Of a stretch of DNA of 64,000 nt, positions 8,183 to 16,994 are shown one piece after another. A program made the position numbers and the translations under genes. The DNA is from Flavobacteriales bacterium (GTDB taxonomy: Bacteria; Bacteroidota; Bacteroidia; UBA10329): NCBI GenBank assembly GCA_021741155.1, contig JAIOYP010000010.1, forward strand, positions 38,458 to 102,457, read 5' to 3'. The notes under the pieces are model-generated. The model was not told where the DNA came from and did not search any database. It saw nothing but the letters and a program-made list of their open reading frames with translations. Every line of letters starts with the position of its first letter. Positions within the stretch are counted from its first letter, which is position 1.

Positions 8183-8698
8183 GTTATTACACAGAGATGA
8201 AAAGGAGTTTTAGAGATGCACAGAGAGAACAATAAAGGATAGGGCCACATTGAATTTTAGAGATGTACGGAGAGAACAATAATAGAAACGAGCTTACTGG
8301 ACTTATTATAGGTGCAGCAATAGAAGTACACCGCGAACTTGGTCCAGGTCTTTTAGAGTCTGTCTATCAATCTTGCCTGTTGATGGAACTGAAAGAGCTG
8401 GGACTTGGGATAAAGACAGAACTTCCCTTACCTGTCATTTACAAAGGAATTCAACTGGATCAAGGTTACAGAATAGATGTTTTGGTTGAGAATGAGGTCG
8501 TGGTCGAGCTAAAAACGGTTGATAGGCTGATTGATGTTCACACAGCGCAGATATTGACCTATATGAGACTTGGGAAATATCCGCTAGGACTATTGATTAA
8601 TTTCAATGTCAAACTTCTCAAAACTGGAGTAAGGCGATTCGTTATTTGACCCACTCTCTGTGAATCTCTAAAACTCCTTTTCTTCTCTGTGCAATAAC
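8183..8698. mobile_element. GxxExxY cassette bounded by 45-bp inverted repeats
   Basis: 8183-8227 and 8654-8698 are imperfect inverted repeats matching at 42 of 45 positions, with shared core GAAAAGGAGTTTTAGAGAT. They enclose only the 128-codon GxxExxY gene. The inner part of the left repeat is duplicated in direct orientation at about 8253-8283, and this second copy contains the gene's ATG. The first copy also offers an ATG in the same context (8216), but that frame stops after eight codons. The arrangement resembles a transposon or cassette with terminal inverted repeats; I did not establish a target-site duplication. Confidence 0.7.
8263..8649 (+). CDS. GxxExxY protein, PD-(D/E)XK nuclease-like
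   Basis: 128 residues, full family length. The defining motif is G29-L-L-E32-S-V-Y35, preceded by the typical [13 protein letters not shown]. Downstream are an acidic residue at D72, E82-L-K84, and Q96-I-L-T-Y100. D...ExK followed by QxxxY is the active-site pattern of RecB/Cas4-like PD-(D/E)XK nucleases, so nuclease chemistry is plausible, but the family has no established function that I can cite. The first codons (MYGENNN) are read from a copy of the flanking repeat. It is the sole gene between the inverted repeats and is likely mobile or repeat-associated rather than part of the thiamine or fatty-acid units on either side. Confidence 0.85.
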   Translation: MYGENNNRNELTGLIIGAAIEVHRELGPGLLESVYQSCLLMELKELGLGIKTELPLPVIYKGIQLDQGYRIDVLVENEVVVELKTVDRLIDVHTAQILTYMRLGKYPLGLLINFNVKLLKTGVRRFVI

Positions 8699-8716
8699 CA
8701 TAGAATCCATAGCTTT

Positions 8717-8789
8717 ACCGCCAATCAGGGGTGTCCGAGAGTCGGGCTGAGATAATACCCTACAACTTGATCCAGGTAATACTGGCGGA
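8717..8789 (+). promoter_or_regulatory. TPP riboswitch (THI element)
   Basis: The P1 strands are CCGCCA (8718-8723) and TGGCGG (8783-8788). Between them are the conserved aptamer words GGGGTG, GGGCTGAGATAATACCC and TTGATCCAGGTAATAC, in the correct order and spacing for a thiamine pyrophosphate aptamer. The start codon of the TonB-dependent receptor lies 6 nt after P1, with a purine-rich GGAAGGAG overlapping the 3' side of P1. Ligand binding is therefore expected to hide the translation start directly; no separate terminator or anti-terminator is visible. Confidence 0.95.
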
Positions 8790-8794
8790 AGGAG

Positions 8795-11170
8795 ATGAAA
8801 AGACAACTTTCTATTGTAGCGTTATGCCTAAGCGCTTTAAATATTCAGGCTCAGAGCATTTCGGGAAACGTTTATTCAGCATCGGATAGCTTGGCTATTC
8901 CGGGTGTTAACGTTACCGTTTTGGGAACGTTTAGCGGCACATTTACCGATGCCGAAGGCAAATTTGACATCCGTTACGGAAAGGCTGATTCAATAAAGAT
9001 CAACATCTCGTTCATCGGTTTTAATGAGCAAGAAATCGCAGTGGTTGCAGGCGAAGAAAAGCTCCATCAAGTTTACCTAACCCCAACGTCTTATGAGAAA
9101 GATGCCGTGGTTGTAAGTTCAACTCGCGCCAACAGGAACACCGCCACAGCTTATACCGATGTTAACTTAGAAACCATCGAAAGCAGAAATTTTGGTCAGG
9201 ATATTCCCGTTTTATTAGAATTAGAACCAAGCGTTGTTTCCACTTCGGATGCTGGCGCTGGTGTCGGCTACACTGGTATTCGAATTAGAGGAACAGATCC
9301 AACGCGTATTAACGTAACGTTGAATGGAATTCCAATCAACGATTCGGAATCGCATGGCGTTTTTTGGGTGAATATGCCCGATTTAGCTTCAAGTTTAGAC
9401 AATATCCAAGTTCAACGTGGCGTGGGAACAAGCAGCAATGGCGCTGCTGCTTTTGGCGCCAGCATCAACATGCAAACCAATACGGTTCGTAAGAAATGGT
9501 ATGTAGAAACCACCAATGGTTACGGCTCGTTCAATACTTGGCGCCACACTGTTTCGGCAGGCTCAGGACTCATTGCCAACAAATTCACGGTGGATGCTCG
9601 TTTTAGCAGAATTTCTTCTGATGGCTACATCGACAGAGCCACTTCTAGCCTTTGGTCTTGGTATGCTTCGGCTGCCTATCATGGCAAGAAAACCATGATT
9701 CGATTTAATGCCATTGGCGGTAGAGAACGAACGTATCAATCGTGGTACGGAACGCCTCAGGATTCGCTTAAAACCAATCGAACATACAATTATTACACGT
9801 ACAAAAATGAGGTTGACAACTATGGTCAAGACCATTATCAGCTGATAATTGCGCACGAGTTTGACCGTAACTGGAACTTCAATTTGAACGGGCATTACAC
9901 ACGAGGAAAAGGCTACTATGAACAGTTTAAAAAGCAGGATGACTTGGCTGATTATGGTTTGGAAGATATAATAGTGGATGACGATACGTTGACCACTTCA
10001 GACATAGTAAGAAGACGTTGGTTAGACAATCATTTCTATGGTTTCACCTTTGCGGTGACCTACACAGGCAAAAAACTGAACGCTACGTTTGGTGGTGGAT
10101 GGAATCAATATCTAGGGAAACATTTTGGAGAAGTCATTCAAACCCAATTCACAGAATATGAAGCGCTGAACCAGCGGTATTATGAAGATGATGCGCGTAA
10201 GAATGACATCAGCGTTTACATCCGAGCAAACTATCAAGTTCATCCTAAAGTGAACCTATTTGCCGATTTGCAGCACCGCACAATTGAATACAAATTTGTT
10301 GGACCAGAGGCTGATTTATTTGGTCGAATCAAAAACACACAGCAAAGCATTAACTGGCATTTCTTCAACCCAAAGATTGGTTTCAACTTCGACCTAAATA
10401 GCCGAAACCGTGTTTACACTTCCCTAGCAATGGGAAACCGCGAACCAGCTAGAAAAGACATCATAGAGGCTACGCAATTTTCGCGGCCCAAGCACGAAAC
10501 ACTCTACGATTGGGAATTGGGTTATGAGCGAAAGTCGCGCTCCTACTCCATCGGACTCAACGCTTTTTGGATGATTTACCAAAATCAACTTGTTCCAACG
10601 GGAGAAATTAACGATGTGGGTGCATACACGAGCCAGAATGTTGATTGGAGCGACCGCTACGGAGTGGAATTGATGTGGAGCGTAAACATCCTCAAGAACT
10701 TGAATCTGGCTGGAAACTTTACGTGGAGCCAAAGTAAAATTTGGAATTTTACAGAATACGTGGATGATTACGATAATGGTGGACAGGTTGAAATAAACCA
10801 CGGATTGACGGATATCGCTTTCTCTCCGAATTACATCGCTACCGCAAATTTGACTTACGAGCCGATTAAGAATTTGGAAGCTTCGTTCATTACCAAATAT
10901 GTTGGCGAACAGTTTTTAGACAACACCTCAAACCGAAACCGAATGTTGAATGATTACGTGGTGAACAATCTTCGATTGAGTTACAAACTGAGTTGGAAAT
11001 TCTTTCGAGAAATTGGTGTTGGTGTTCAGTTGAACAACATTTTCAATCAGTTTTATGAATCAAACGGTTACACCTTTTCCTATAAATATGGAGGAGAAAC
11101 AACCACCGAAAACTTCTACTATCCGCAGGCGGGGTTCAACTTTATGACCATGCTGACGGTGAAGTTCTGA
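8795..11170 (+). CDS. TonB-dependent outer-membrane receptor, probable thiamine importer
   Basis: 791 residues. A signal peptide (residues 1-19, ending NIQAQ) is followed by a carboxypeptidase-regulatory-like domain (~20-105, ISGNVYSASDSLAIPGVNV), a plug domain (~115-230, with GVGYTGIRIRGTDPTRINVT and NGIPINDSESHGVFW) and a 22-strand-type barrel ending in an aromatic C-terminal strand (FNFMTMLTVKF). The TPP riboswitch immediately upstream points to thiamine or a thiamine precursor as ligand. It is separated by the GxxExxY cassette and an AtoE gene from the thiamine-binding, PnuC and kinase genes that would complete uptake across the inner membrane. Confidence 0.93.
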   Translation: MKRQLSIVALCLSALNIQAQSISGNVYSASDSLAIPGVNVTVLGTFSGTFTDAEGKFDIRYGKADSIKINISFIGFNEQEIAVVAGEEKLHQVYLTPTSYEKDAVVVSSTRANRNTATAYTDVNLETIESRNFGQDIPVLLELEPSVVSTSDAGAGVGYTGIRIRGTDPTRINVTLNGIPINDSESHGVFWVNMPDLASSLDNIQVQRGVGTSSNGAAAFGASINMQTNTVRKKWYVETTNGYGSFNTWRHTVSAGSGLIANKFTVDARFSRISSDGYIDRATSSLWSWYASAAYHGKKTMIRFNAIGGRERTYQSWYGTPQDSLKTNRTYNYYTYKNEVDNYGQDHYQLIIAHEFDRNWNFNLNGHYTRGKGYYEQFKKQDDLADYGLEDIIVDDDTLTTSDIVRRRWLDNHFYGFTFAVTYTGKKLNATFGGGWNQYLGKHFGEVIQTQFTEYEALNQRYYEDDARKNDISVYIRANYQVHPKVNLFADLQHRTIEYKFVGPEADLFGRIKNTQQSINWHFFNPKIGFNFDLNSRNRVYTSLAMGNREPARKDIIEATQFSRPKHETLYDWELGYERKSRSYSIGLNAFWMIYQNQLVPTGEINDVGAYTSQNVDWSDRYGVELMWSVNILKNLNLAGNFTWSQSKIWNFTEYVDDYDNGGQVEINHGLTDIAFSPNYIATANLTYEPIKNLEASFITKYVGEQFLDNTSNRNRMLNDYVVNNLRLSYKLSWKFFREIGVGVQLNNIFNQFYESNGYTFSYKYGGETTTENFYYPQAGFNFMTMLTVKF

Positions 11171-11616
11171 TTGTATGTGTCAAATCTGATGTCCGCCAAC
11201 CTGATCGGAGTTGCTGCTGGGCAATCGGGTCTTATTACCAAACATGTTTTTAGCCACAGATACACGGATTTTCATGTCCATTCTGTAATTGATTTGGATG
11301 TTTGTAAGCATTTCAAACAAGGACCCATGTATGAATTGTTGAAAACTCAACATTGAGGGGTTGCAAATTGCATTTCAACCAACTAAATTTGGAATCACCA
11401 TCCGGAATGCCACTCTATTGAAACCAGGGGGGGAGATTCCAAAGTAAAGTGTGAGTGTATCTTACAGCAACGGTTAGTACCGGATGTTTTATGTGTATGC
11501 CAATGGAAACTGTGATTATTAACGTGTGCATCTTTCACCAAGGTCATCTGCGCCAGCAATGCGGTGGCGTTGCTGTTGGCTTCCATCTGAAGTTCATCAA
11601 TCCAAGAAGGTAGCAG
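11171..11616. other. Intergenic region with a half-copy of a palindromic repeat
   Basis: No convincing gene. Positions 11241-11280 (AACATGTTTTTAGCCACAGA onward) match the reverse complement of one arm of the repeat at 38183-38270, so this is an orphan arm. A 61-codon frame starting right after the receptor stop runs through this repeat and is not believed to be a gene. The rest of the stretch shows no recognisable signal. Confidence 0.5.
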
Positions 11617-14600
11617 ATGGACAAGAAGGAGCAACATAGGATTAATGAACTTCTAAGCATCATCCAGCTTACGGAGCATGTAACCACCCGTATTCACGGA
11701 ATTTACGATAAGGAGCGCATTTTCAGCATCATTTCAGAAGAACTCAAACGTTCAAAGGAACACAGGCTCATTATCCAGCTTCTAGACAATGACAACAAAG
11801 ATTTGGTGGTGAAGGTGGCCACTTTTCCGGATGTTCAGGTTAAACTGATAGAACAGGTTGTAGGAAAGAAGGTGATTGGATTTACGAGGGCCTATTCCGA
11901 CATGCCGGTGGTGCATCGGGCCATGGAAAAGCGAGAGACCTATTCGTTTGCAAGCATGGATTTCGTTTCGCAGCTACTGCCTGGCAAAATGGCGAAGATG
12001 GTGGCGCAGGTAACTGGGCACTCTCAAAAAACCTCCACGGCCAGTCCTATCATTGTTGGAGATAAGGTAATCGGTGTATTGGGCATCGATTCTCCCAATT
12101 GTCCAGAGTTTTTGAAGCATTATGAACTCACGGTGAAAAATCTGACCCATCATGTTTCCGTGGCCTTGCAACTTGCTAATGAGCATGACCAAAGGCGGAT
12201 TACCGAAGCGAAATACTTGGAGTTTCTTGAAAATACGCCCGATGCCATTACGGGGGTAGATGCCGATGGAAATGTGAATGCATGGAATAAGGGGGCAGAA
12301 CGGATGTTTGGCTACAAACACGAAGAGATACATGGTAAGCCTTATTCCCTATTGGTTCCCACAGAAAAGGCAGGTGAGCGCAATCTGATTCTGTCAGAAA
12401 CAGACAAGAAAGGGCATGTGGCCAATTATGAAACCATCCGCGTAGCGAAAAGTGGCAAGCAAATATTGGTGGAGATGACCATGACCAAGGGGAGAGATTC
12501 TGATGGACGTGTGCACTTCTCAGCTATAATAAGAGACATCAGCGAGCGCAAAGAGGCAGAACAGCTCTTGAAGGAAAGCGAAACCAAGTTCAGAGACATC
12601 TTTGAGAAATCGGGCGATGCCATACTGATTATTGAGAATGGAAAATTTGTGGATTGCAATCGGTCAGCGGTAGGTATGTTGGATTATGAGGTCGCAGCCG
12701 ATTTCATGGGTCGTCATCCTTCGGAAGTGTCTCCCCCAACGCAGCCAGATGGCAGAGGCTCGCACGAGAAAGCCGATGAAATGATGCGCTTGGCTTTACA
12801 GAACGGAACGCATCGGTTTGAATGGGAACACACCAAGCAAGGAGGGCAGGTCTTACCAGTGGAAGTATTGCTAACCGCCATCAGAAACAAGCCCGAAGAT
12901 CAGCTGATTCATTGTGTGTGGAGAGATATTTCGGAAAGGAAAATCTCGGAACAGGGGCTACTTATCAGAGACCGTGCATTTGACAGTACAGATCAAGGCA
13001 TTGTGATTACAGACCCTCGCAAGAAAGACAATCCCATCATTTTTGCCAACCGCGCCTTCTTGCTCATGACCGGATATTCCGAAGCGGAGGTGATGGGCAA
13101 GAATTGCCGCCTCTTGCAGGGGGCACAATCAGACCCTGCAACCGTACAGGCCATTCGGGACGCGGTGAAGAACGGAGCGGATTACAGATGCGAAGTGCTG
13201 AATTATCGTAAAGATGGAACAACCTTTTGGAATGAGTTGGTCATTACAGGCATTCGCAATGAGGCAGGAATTCTGGTCAATTACATTGGCCGGCAGAACG
13301 ACATTACCAAACGTAAGCGTGCCCGAAAAAAGCTAATGGACAGTGAGCTAATGCTGCTCCAATCGCAGAAAATGGCAGGCATCGGATCCTATGCGCTCGA
13401 TATAAGCAGCGGAATGTGGACTAGTTCGCCCCTTTTGGATGACATTTTCGGAATTACCAACGATTACATCAGGAACGTGGAAGGCTGGCGGGCATTGGTG
13501 CATCCTGACGACCGCGAAATGATGCGCGAGTATTTAGCGACACATGTGCTGAAAAATCATCAACCTTTCAATAAGGAATATCGCATCATTCGGGTCAAGG
13601 ATGGTAAGGAAGTTTGGGTGGATGGCCGTGGAGATCTTGAGTTTGATGGCGATGGCAATCCTACAAGGATGATTGGCACCATTCAGGACATTACCGAGCG
13701 TAAGCAGCAGATACAAGAACTCAAGAAACTGAGTGCGGCCGTGGAGCAGAGTCCAGCCTCGGTGGTAATGACCGACCTCAAGGGAAACATCACGTATGTT
13801 AATCCTCGATTTGAGGAAGTAACAGGCTTTGCGGCCAAGAAAGTAATCGGGAAAAATCCCCGCATTCTAAAATCGGGGCATACAAGCAAGGAGGAGTACA
13901 CGGAACTTTGGAAGACCATCACGGCTGGAAAGGTGTGGACAGGCGAATTCCATAACCGCAAGCGGGATGGCACGCTGTATTGGGAGAAAGCATCTATCGG
14001 TCCTATTTTCAATGATAAGGGGGAGATAACGGAATTTCTCGCAGTTAAGGAGGATATCACGCAGATAAAAGAAGCTCAGAAAGCACTAAATGAAACCCTG
14101 CTCCATTTGGAAGACAAGGTGGAGGAGCGCACCCACGAATTGCAATTGGCCAAGGAATCGCTGCAACGAACCAATGACGATTTTATGAGCAGTCTGCAAT
14201 ATGCCCAACGGATTCAGGAGGCCAGTCTACCATCTGATGTTGCATTCAAAAAGGTGTTTGATGAACATTTCGTCATTTATCGGCCCAAGGATATCGTCTC
14301 AGGCGATTTCTATTGGCTCTATCAGAAAGGACAGGAGATTGTGGTGGCCATGGGCGATTGCACGGGGCACGGAGTTCCTGGGGCCTTGATGGCCATGGCC
14401 GGATTGGAGCAACTCGGAAACATTGTCATCAAGGGCAAAATCACCCGACCAGACCTTGTGCTGGAAGAACTAGATCAGGCCATGGGGCGCCTACTCAAAC
14501 AGAAGGATGCTCGGTTTCTGATGAATGATGGCATGGACATTTCCGTGGTGCGTATTGACCGCGCCAATGGCGTGTTCGAGTATGCCGGGGCGCAAAGCCA

Positions 14601-14934
14601 TGGACTGGTGATAAAGAAGGACCGGGTGATTGAACTTGTTCCCGACAGAGCAAGTATAGGTGGCTTGGTGCGTGCAGGTTTTAAGGATTTCAGCTTTCAG
14701 CGTTTTGAGTTCGAAACAGGCGATAAGTGCTTTCTGTTCTCAGATGGCATTTACGACCAGTTTGGTGGCCCAAAGGGAAAGAAGATGCTCCGCAAACACT
14801 TTACACAACTTCTTTTGGACACTTCTACTCAAAGCGTGAAGCTGCAAGGAAAAGCCATTGGCCAGCACTTTAAAGATTGGCTTGGCAAAGGTGTGCAGAT
14901 AGATGATGTGACCGTGGTGGGCTTTAAGCTCTGA
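11617..14934 (+). CDS. GAF-PAS-LOV-SpoIIE phosphatase, probable blue-light sensor
   Basis: 1,105 residues, no signal peptide or membrane segment. Order: GAF (~20-185), PAS (~198-320), PAS (~324-440), LOV (~451-565), PAS (~576-695), PAS (~702-820), coiled coil (~825-870), SpoIIE/PP2C-type serine phosphatase (~880-1105; SGDFYWLY, MGDCTGHGVPGALMA, SDGIYDQFGG, DDVTVVGFKL). The third sensor contains GKNCRLLQG with Cys497 and the flavin-contacting Asn529, Asn539 and Gln560. Their spacing of +32, +42 and +63 from the cysteine equals that of plant LOV2. Inferred role: light-controlled dephosphorylation of an anti-sigma antagonist or other partner. No partner gene adjoins it. It is transcribed alone and converges on the M4 protease gene. 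Confidence 0.92.
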   Translation: MDKKEQHRINELLSIIQLTEHVTTRIHGIYDKERIFSIISEELKRSKEHRLIIQLLDNDNKDLVVKVATFPDVQVKLIEQVVGKKVIGFTRAYSDMPVVHRAMEKRETYSFASMDFVSQLLPGKMAKMVAQVTGHSQKTSTASPIIVGDKVIGVLGIDSPNCPEFLKHYELTVKNLTHHVSVALQLANEHDQRRITEAKYLEFLENTPDAITGVDADGNVNAWNKGAERMFGYKHEEIHGKPYSLLVPTEKAGERNLILSETDKKGHVANYETIRVAKSGKQILVEMTMTKGRDSDGRVHFSAIIRDISERKEAEQLLKESETKFRDIFEKSGDAILIIENGKFVDCNRSAVGMLDYEVAADFMGRHPSEVSPPTQPDGRGSHEKADEMMRLALQNGTHRFEWEHTKQGGQVLPVEVLLTAIRNKPEDQLIHCVWRDISERKISEQGLLIRDRAFDSTDQGIVITDPRKKDNPIIFANRAFLLMTGYSEAEVMGKNCRLLQGAQSDPATVQAIRDAVKNGADYRCEVLNYRKDGTTFWNELVITGIRNEAGILVNYIGRQNDITKRKRARKKLMDSELMLLQSQKMAGIGSYALDISSGMWTSSPLLDDIFGITNDYIRNVEGWRALVHPDDREMMREYLATHVLKNHQPFNKEYRIIRVKDGKEVWVDGRGDLEFDGDGNPTRMIGTIQDITERKQQIQELKKLSAAVEQSPASVVMTDLKGNITYVNPRFEEVTGFAAKKVIGKNPRILKSGHTSKEEYTELWKTITAGKVWTGEFHNRKRDGTLYWEKASIGPIFNDKGEITEFLAVKEDITQIKEAQKALNETLLHLEDKVEERTHELQLAKESLQRTNDDFMSSLQYAQRIQEASLPSDVAFKKVFDEHFVIYRPKDIVSGDFYWLYQKGQEIVVAMGDCTGHGVPGALMAMAGLEQLGNIVIKGKITRPDLVLEELDQAMGRLLKQKDARFLMNDGMDISVVRIDRANGVFEYAGAQSHGLVIKKDRVIELVPDRASIGGLVRAGFKDFSFQRFEFETGDKCFLFSDGIYDQFGGPKGKKMLRKHFTQLLLDTSTQSVKLQGKAIGQHFKDWLGKGVQIDDVTVVGFKL

Positions 14935-14935
14935 G

Positions 14936-15012
14936 GATTCTCTCTGTTTTAGTCGTTTGTTCATGGCTTCATTCTTCACTTTCAACGCCTCTATCATCTG
15001 CTGCAACCTCCA
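14936..15012 (-). pseudogene. Remnant of a tail-fibre-like C-terminal coiled coil
   Basis: On the minus strand this stretch reads IEALKVKNEAMNKRLKQRE, closely resembling the last residues of the protein at 22267-26553 (IEALKQQNEAMNRRLSALEKR without its final residues). Nothing upstream in the same frame continues the similarity, since the M4 protease ends at 15018. I read it as a decayed end of a third family member, between two convergent genes. Confidence 0.45.
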
Positions 15013-15017
15013 ATCAT

Positions 15018-16961
15018 TTACCAAGCTGCGAATGAGCAGGGATCCATCTGTGTCACAAACGATCTTGTGCCTGAGGCCGTGGCCGTAAAACCGGGTTTAA
15101 AGGTAAAGCTGGTGCCTGCTTTATAGATTACGTTTCCAACGGTGGGAGACGCATCATTCGAACATCCCCCTCCACCAACGACCGAATTTATGCCTTGTCT
15201 TATGCCCGTGTTCACTGTCCCGCAAATCACATGGTCGTACAATGCCAATCCCGTTCCAACCCCTACCGCATACCATGCTTTTCCTGTCTGTATCTCCTCA
15301 TTTGAACAAGAACCGTAGAGATCGGTCGCTGCTCTGATGGCTCCTTCCCGTGCATCAGCATATTGATCGGAACTGATGAGGTAGGTGGTGAGAGACCTGT
15401 AAGAAATGTCGCGGGCAGGCAATCTGCCTATGCCACTTACGCTGTAAGCATCACCGTTGTCGTTGGTGCCACTGCCACCATTCGCCAATAGGTGGAACCA
15501 ATAGTTCTGCACACCGCTGTTGGTATGTACCCCACCATTGTCTCCGCCACTTGTGCTTGCCCAATGCACTCCCCCGTAGGTGTCTGGGTCATTCTTGGAA
15601 TTAGGGTCTGAAAGTGACCGGATGGCCCCATTCGTTCTCTCTTCACCAACAAGATAGTCGCAGCCTCCGAAGGTGTAGGCTTCGCTCATTTCTCCGAAGA
15701 TATCGCTGAACGATTCGTTCAATGCACCCGACTCTCCTTGATAGACCAGATTGGCTGATGCGCTTGTTACAGCGTGGGCATACTCATGACTTATCATGTC
15801 AAGCGTACTCCAGGAATTCTCTAATGTGCCTGAAGATCCGAGACCCACTTTCATCGTTCCGCCCGTAGCGGACATGGAAGCATTGTCTGTATAAGTATTA
15901 CCCGCTGAGTTGAGAAAAACGGCATTGATATAGATATCCATTGCACCGTCAGCATCATCCCAGCTGGCCCTTGAGTGCTCATTCAGAAAATACGCGTAAG
16001 CTCGTTTGGCAGACCAAAGCGCGGTTCCACCGAATCTAGGATTATTGCCTGACCAAGTATTGTCAAGACTTATGATGTCTACAGGATTGGATGTGGTGGT
16101 TGAACTGTTCCAATCTCGCACATGAATAGTGGCTGTTTGGCAGTCATCTTGCATTCTATACCAGGGATTTGAGAAGTATGTGAAAGTATCCGTAGCAATA
16201 GCCCGCGTACCATTGAATATGGTGCTGACTGTCGTAGGGTCGCAATTTGATTCCAAGGGAATAGTATTGATGGATGCACCAGTGGCAGCATCAATGATTA
16301 TCCTTTGCTCCTTCATTGGGCTTGCAGACGAGATGTCGAATTTCCATGCAAGGCGAAAATTCTCTGGCTCCCAGGGTACGGATGCCTCTCCTTTAGACCA
16401 GACCAATTCTCCTTTGGGGAAATAGCTGGTGTCTGGATTTCCGGTCTTGTTCTTCAGATTGCTCACCCAAAATGTATCTTCCCACATATAGCGATCGGCC
16501 CCTACCATTTCGAGCACTTTGGCCAAAGCAGCTTCTTCAGAAAGTGCCGGAATTGCGGTCATATTTAGCCCAGACACCATCTTTCCGTTGGCGCAATAGA
16601 CCTGTCCTTCCTTATTCACGTGCGTAATGTATTCCGCACCCTCAACCCTCACTCCTTTATTATATTGATAGAAGCGATAATGGGTAAAGCCCAGATCATC
16701 GTTCAGTACCTTTCTTACCCTCATCTGGTCTTCATCGGTGAGGCCGAATGCTTTGGCATGATCAGCGAACAGGTTGATGGGGTCAAACGTCCTATCCGTG
16801 TTCAGATCGATCCAGCCCTTTTTGCTCGATGGCTTGGCAATAAGCTGCATCTCCTTATTTAAGAACCTGTCAGCGTAGGCATTAGCATTAGCCTGTCCGA
16901 GCACCAGGTCAGGTGCCACAGTCAGTAATGTCAGTATGATGAATATGATCGTTTTTTTCAT
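15018..16961 (-). CDS. Secreted M4-family (thermolysin-like) zinc metalloprotease
   Basis: 647 residues. The signal peptide is MKKTIIFIILTLLTVAPDL. An FTP/PepSY-type propeptide occupies about residues 50-230, followed by the catalytic domain with the zinc motif HEYAH (in MISHEYAHAV) and the third ligand in GALNESFSDIFGE. The M4 C-terminal domain contains the expected DNGGVHTNSGVQNYWF block. The last ~60 residues (VIYKAGTSFTFKPGF and TQMDPC) look like a short C-terminal beta domain of the '3-coathanger stack' kind common on Bacteroidota exported proteins, rather than a standard T9SS type A domain. Inferred role: extracellular protein degradation or processing of surface proteins. The following minus-strand tail-fibre-like gene lies upstream; about 30 bp separate them. 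Confidence 0.93.
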   Translation of the reverse strand: MKKTIIFIILTLLTVAPDLVLGQANANAYADRFLNKEMQLIAKPSSKKGWIDLNTDRTFDPINLFADHAKAFGLTDEDQMRVRKVLNDDLGFTHYRFYQYNKGVRVEGAEYITHVNKEGQVYCANGKMVSGLNMTAIPALSEEAALAKVLEMVGADRYMWEDTFWVSNLKNKTGNPDTSYFPKGELVWSKGEASVPWEPENFRLAWKFDISSASPMKEQRIIIDAATGASINTIPLESNCDPTTVSTIFNGTRAIATDTFTYFSNPWYRMQDDCQTATIHVRDWNSSTTTSNPVDIISLDNTWSGNNPRFGGTALWSAKRAYAYFLNEHSRASWDDADGAMDIYINAVFLNSAGNTYTDNASMSATGGTMKVGLGSSGTLENSWSTLDMISHEYAHAVTSASANLVYQGESGALNESFSDIFGEMSEAYTFGGCDYLVGEERTNGAIRSLSDPNSKNDPDTYGGVHWASTSGGDNGGVHTNSGVQNYWFHLLANGGSGTNDNGDAYSVSGIGRLPARDISYRSLTTYLISSDQYADAREGAIRAATDLYGSCSNEEIQTGKAWYAVGVGTGLALYDHVICGTVNTGIRQGINSVVGGGGCSNDASPTVGNVIYKAGTSFTFKPGFTATASGTRSFVTQMDPCSFAAW

Positions 16962-16994
16962 GACCTTTTTCTTTAGTGGTGAAATGATCCGGTT

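Noticed and set aside
11171..11356. 61-codon frame immediately after the TonB receptor
   Set aside because: It runs through a dispersed repeat arm, has no conserved features and an unlikely composition.
14740..15024. 94-codon minus-strand frame over the 3' end of the LOV-SpoIIE gene
   Set aside because: Only its first ~20 residues (the coiled-coil remnant) resemble a protein; the rest is antisense to the phosphatase domain.
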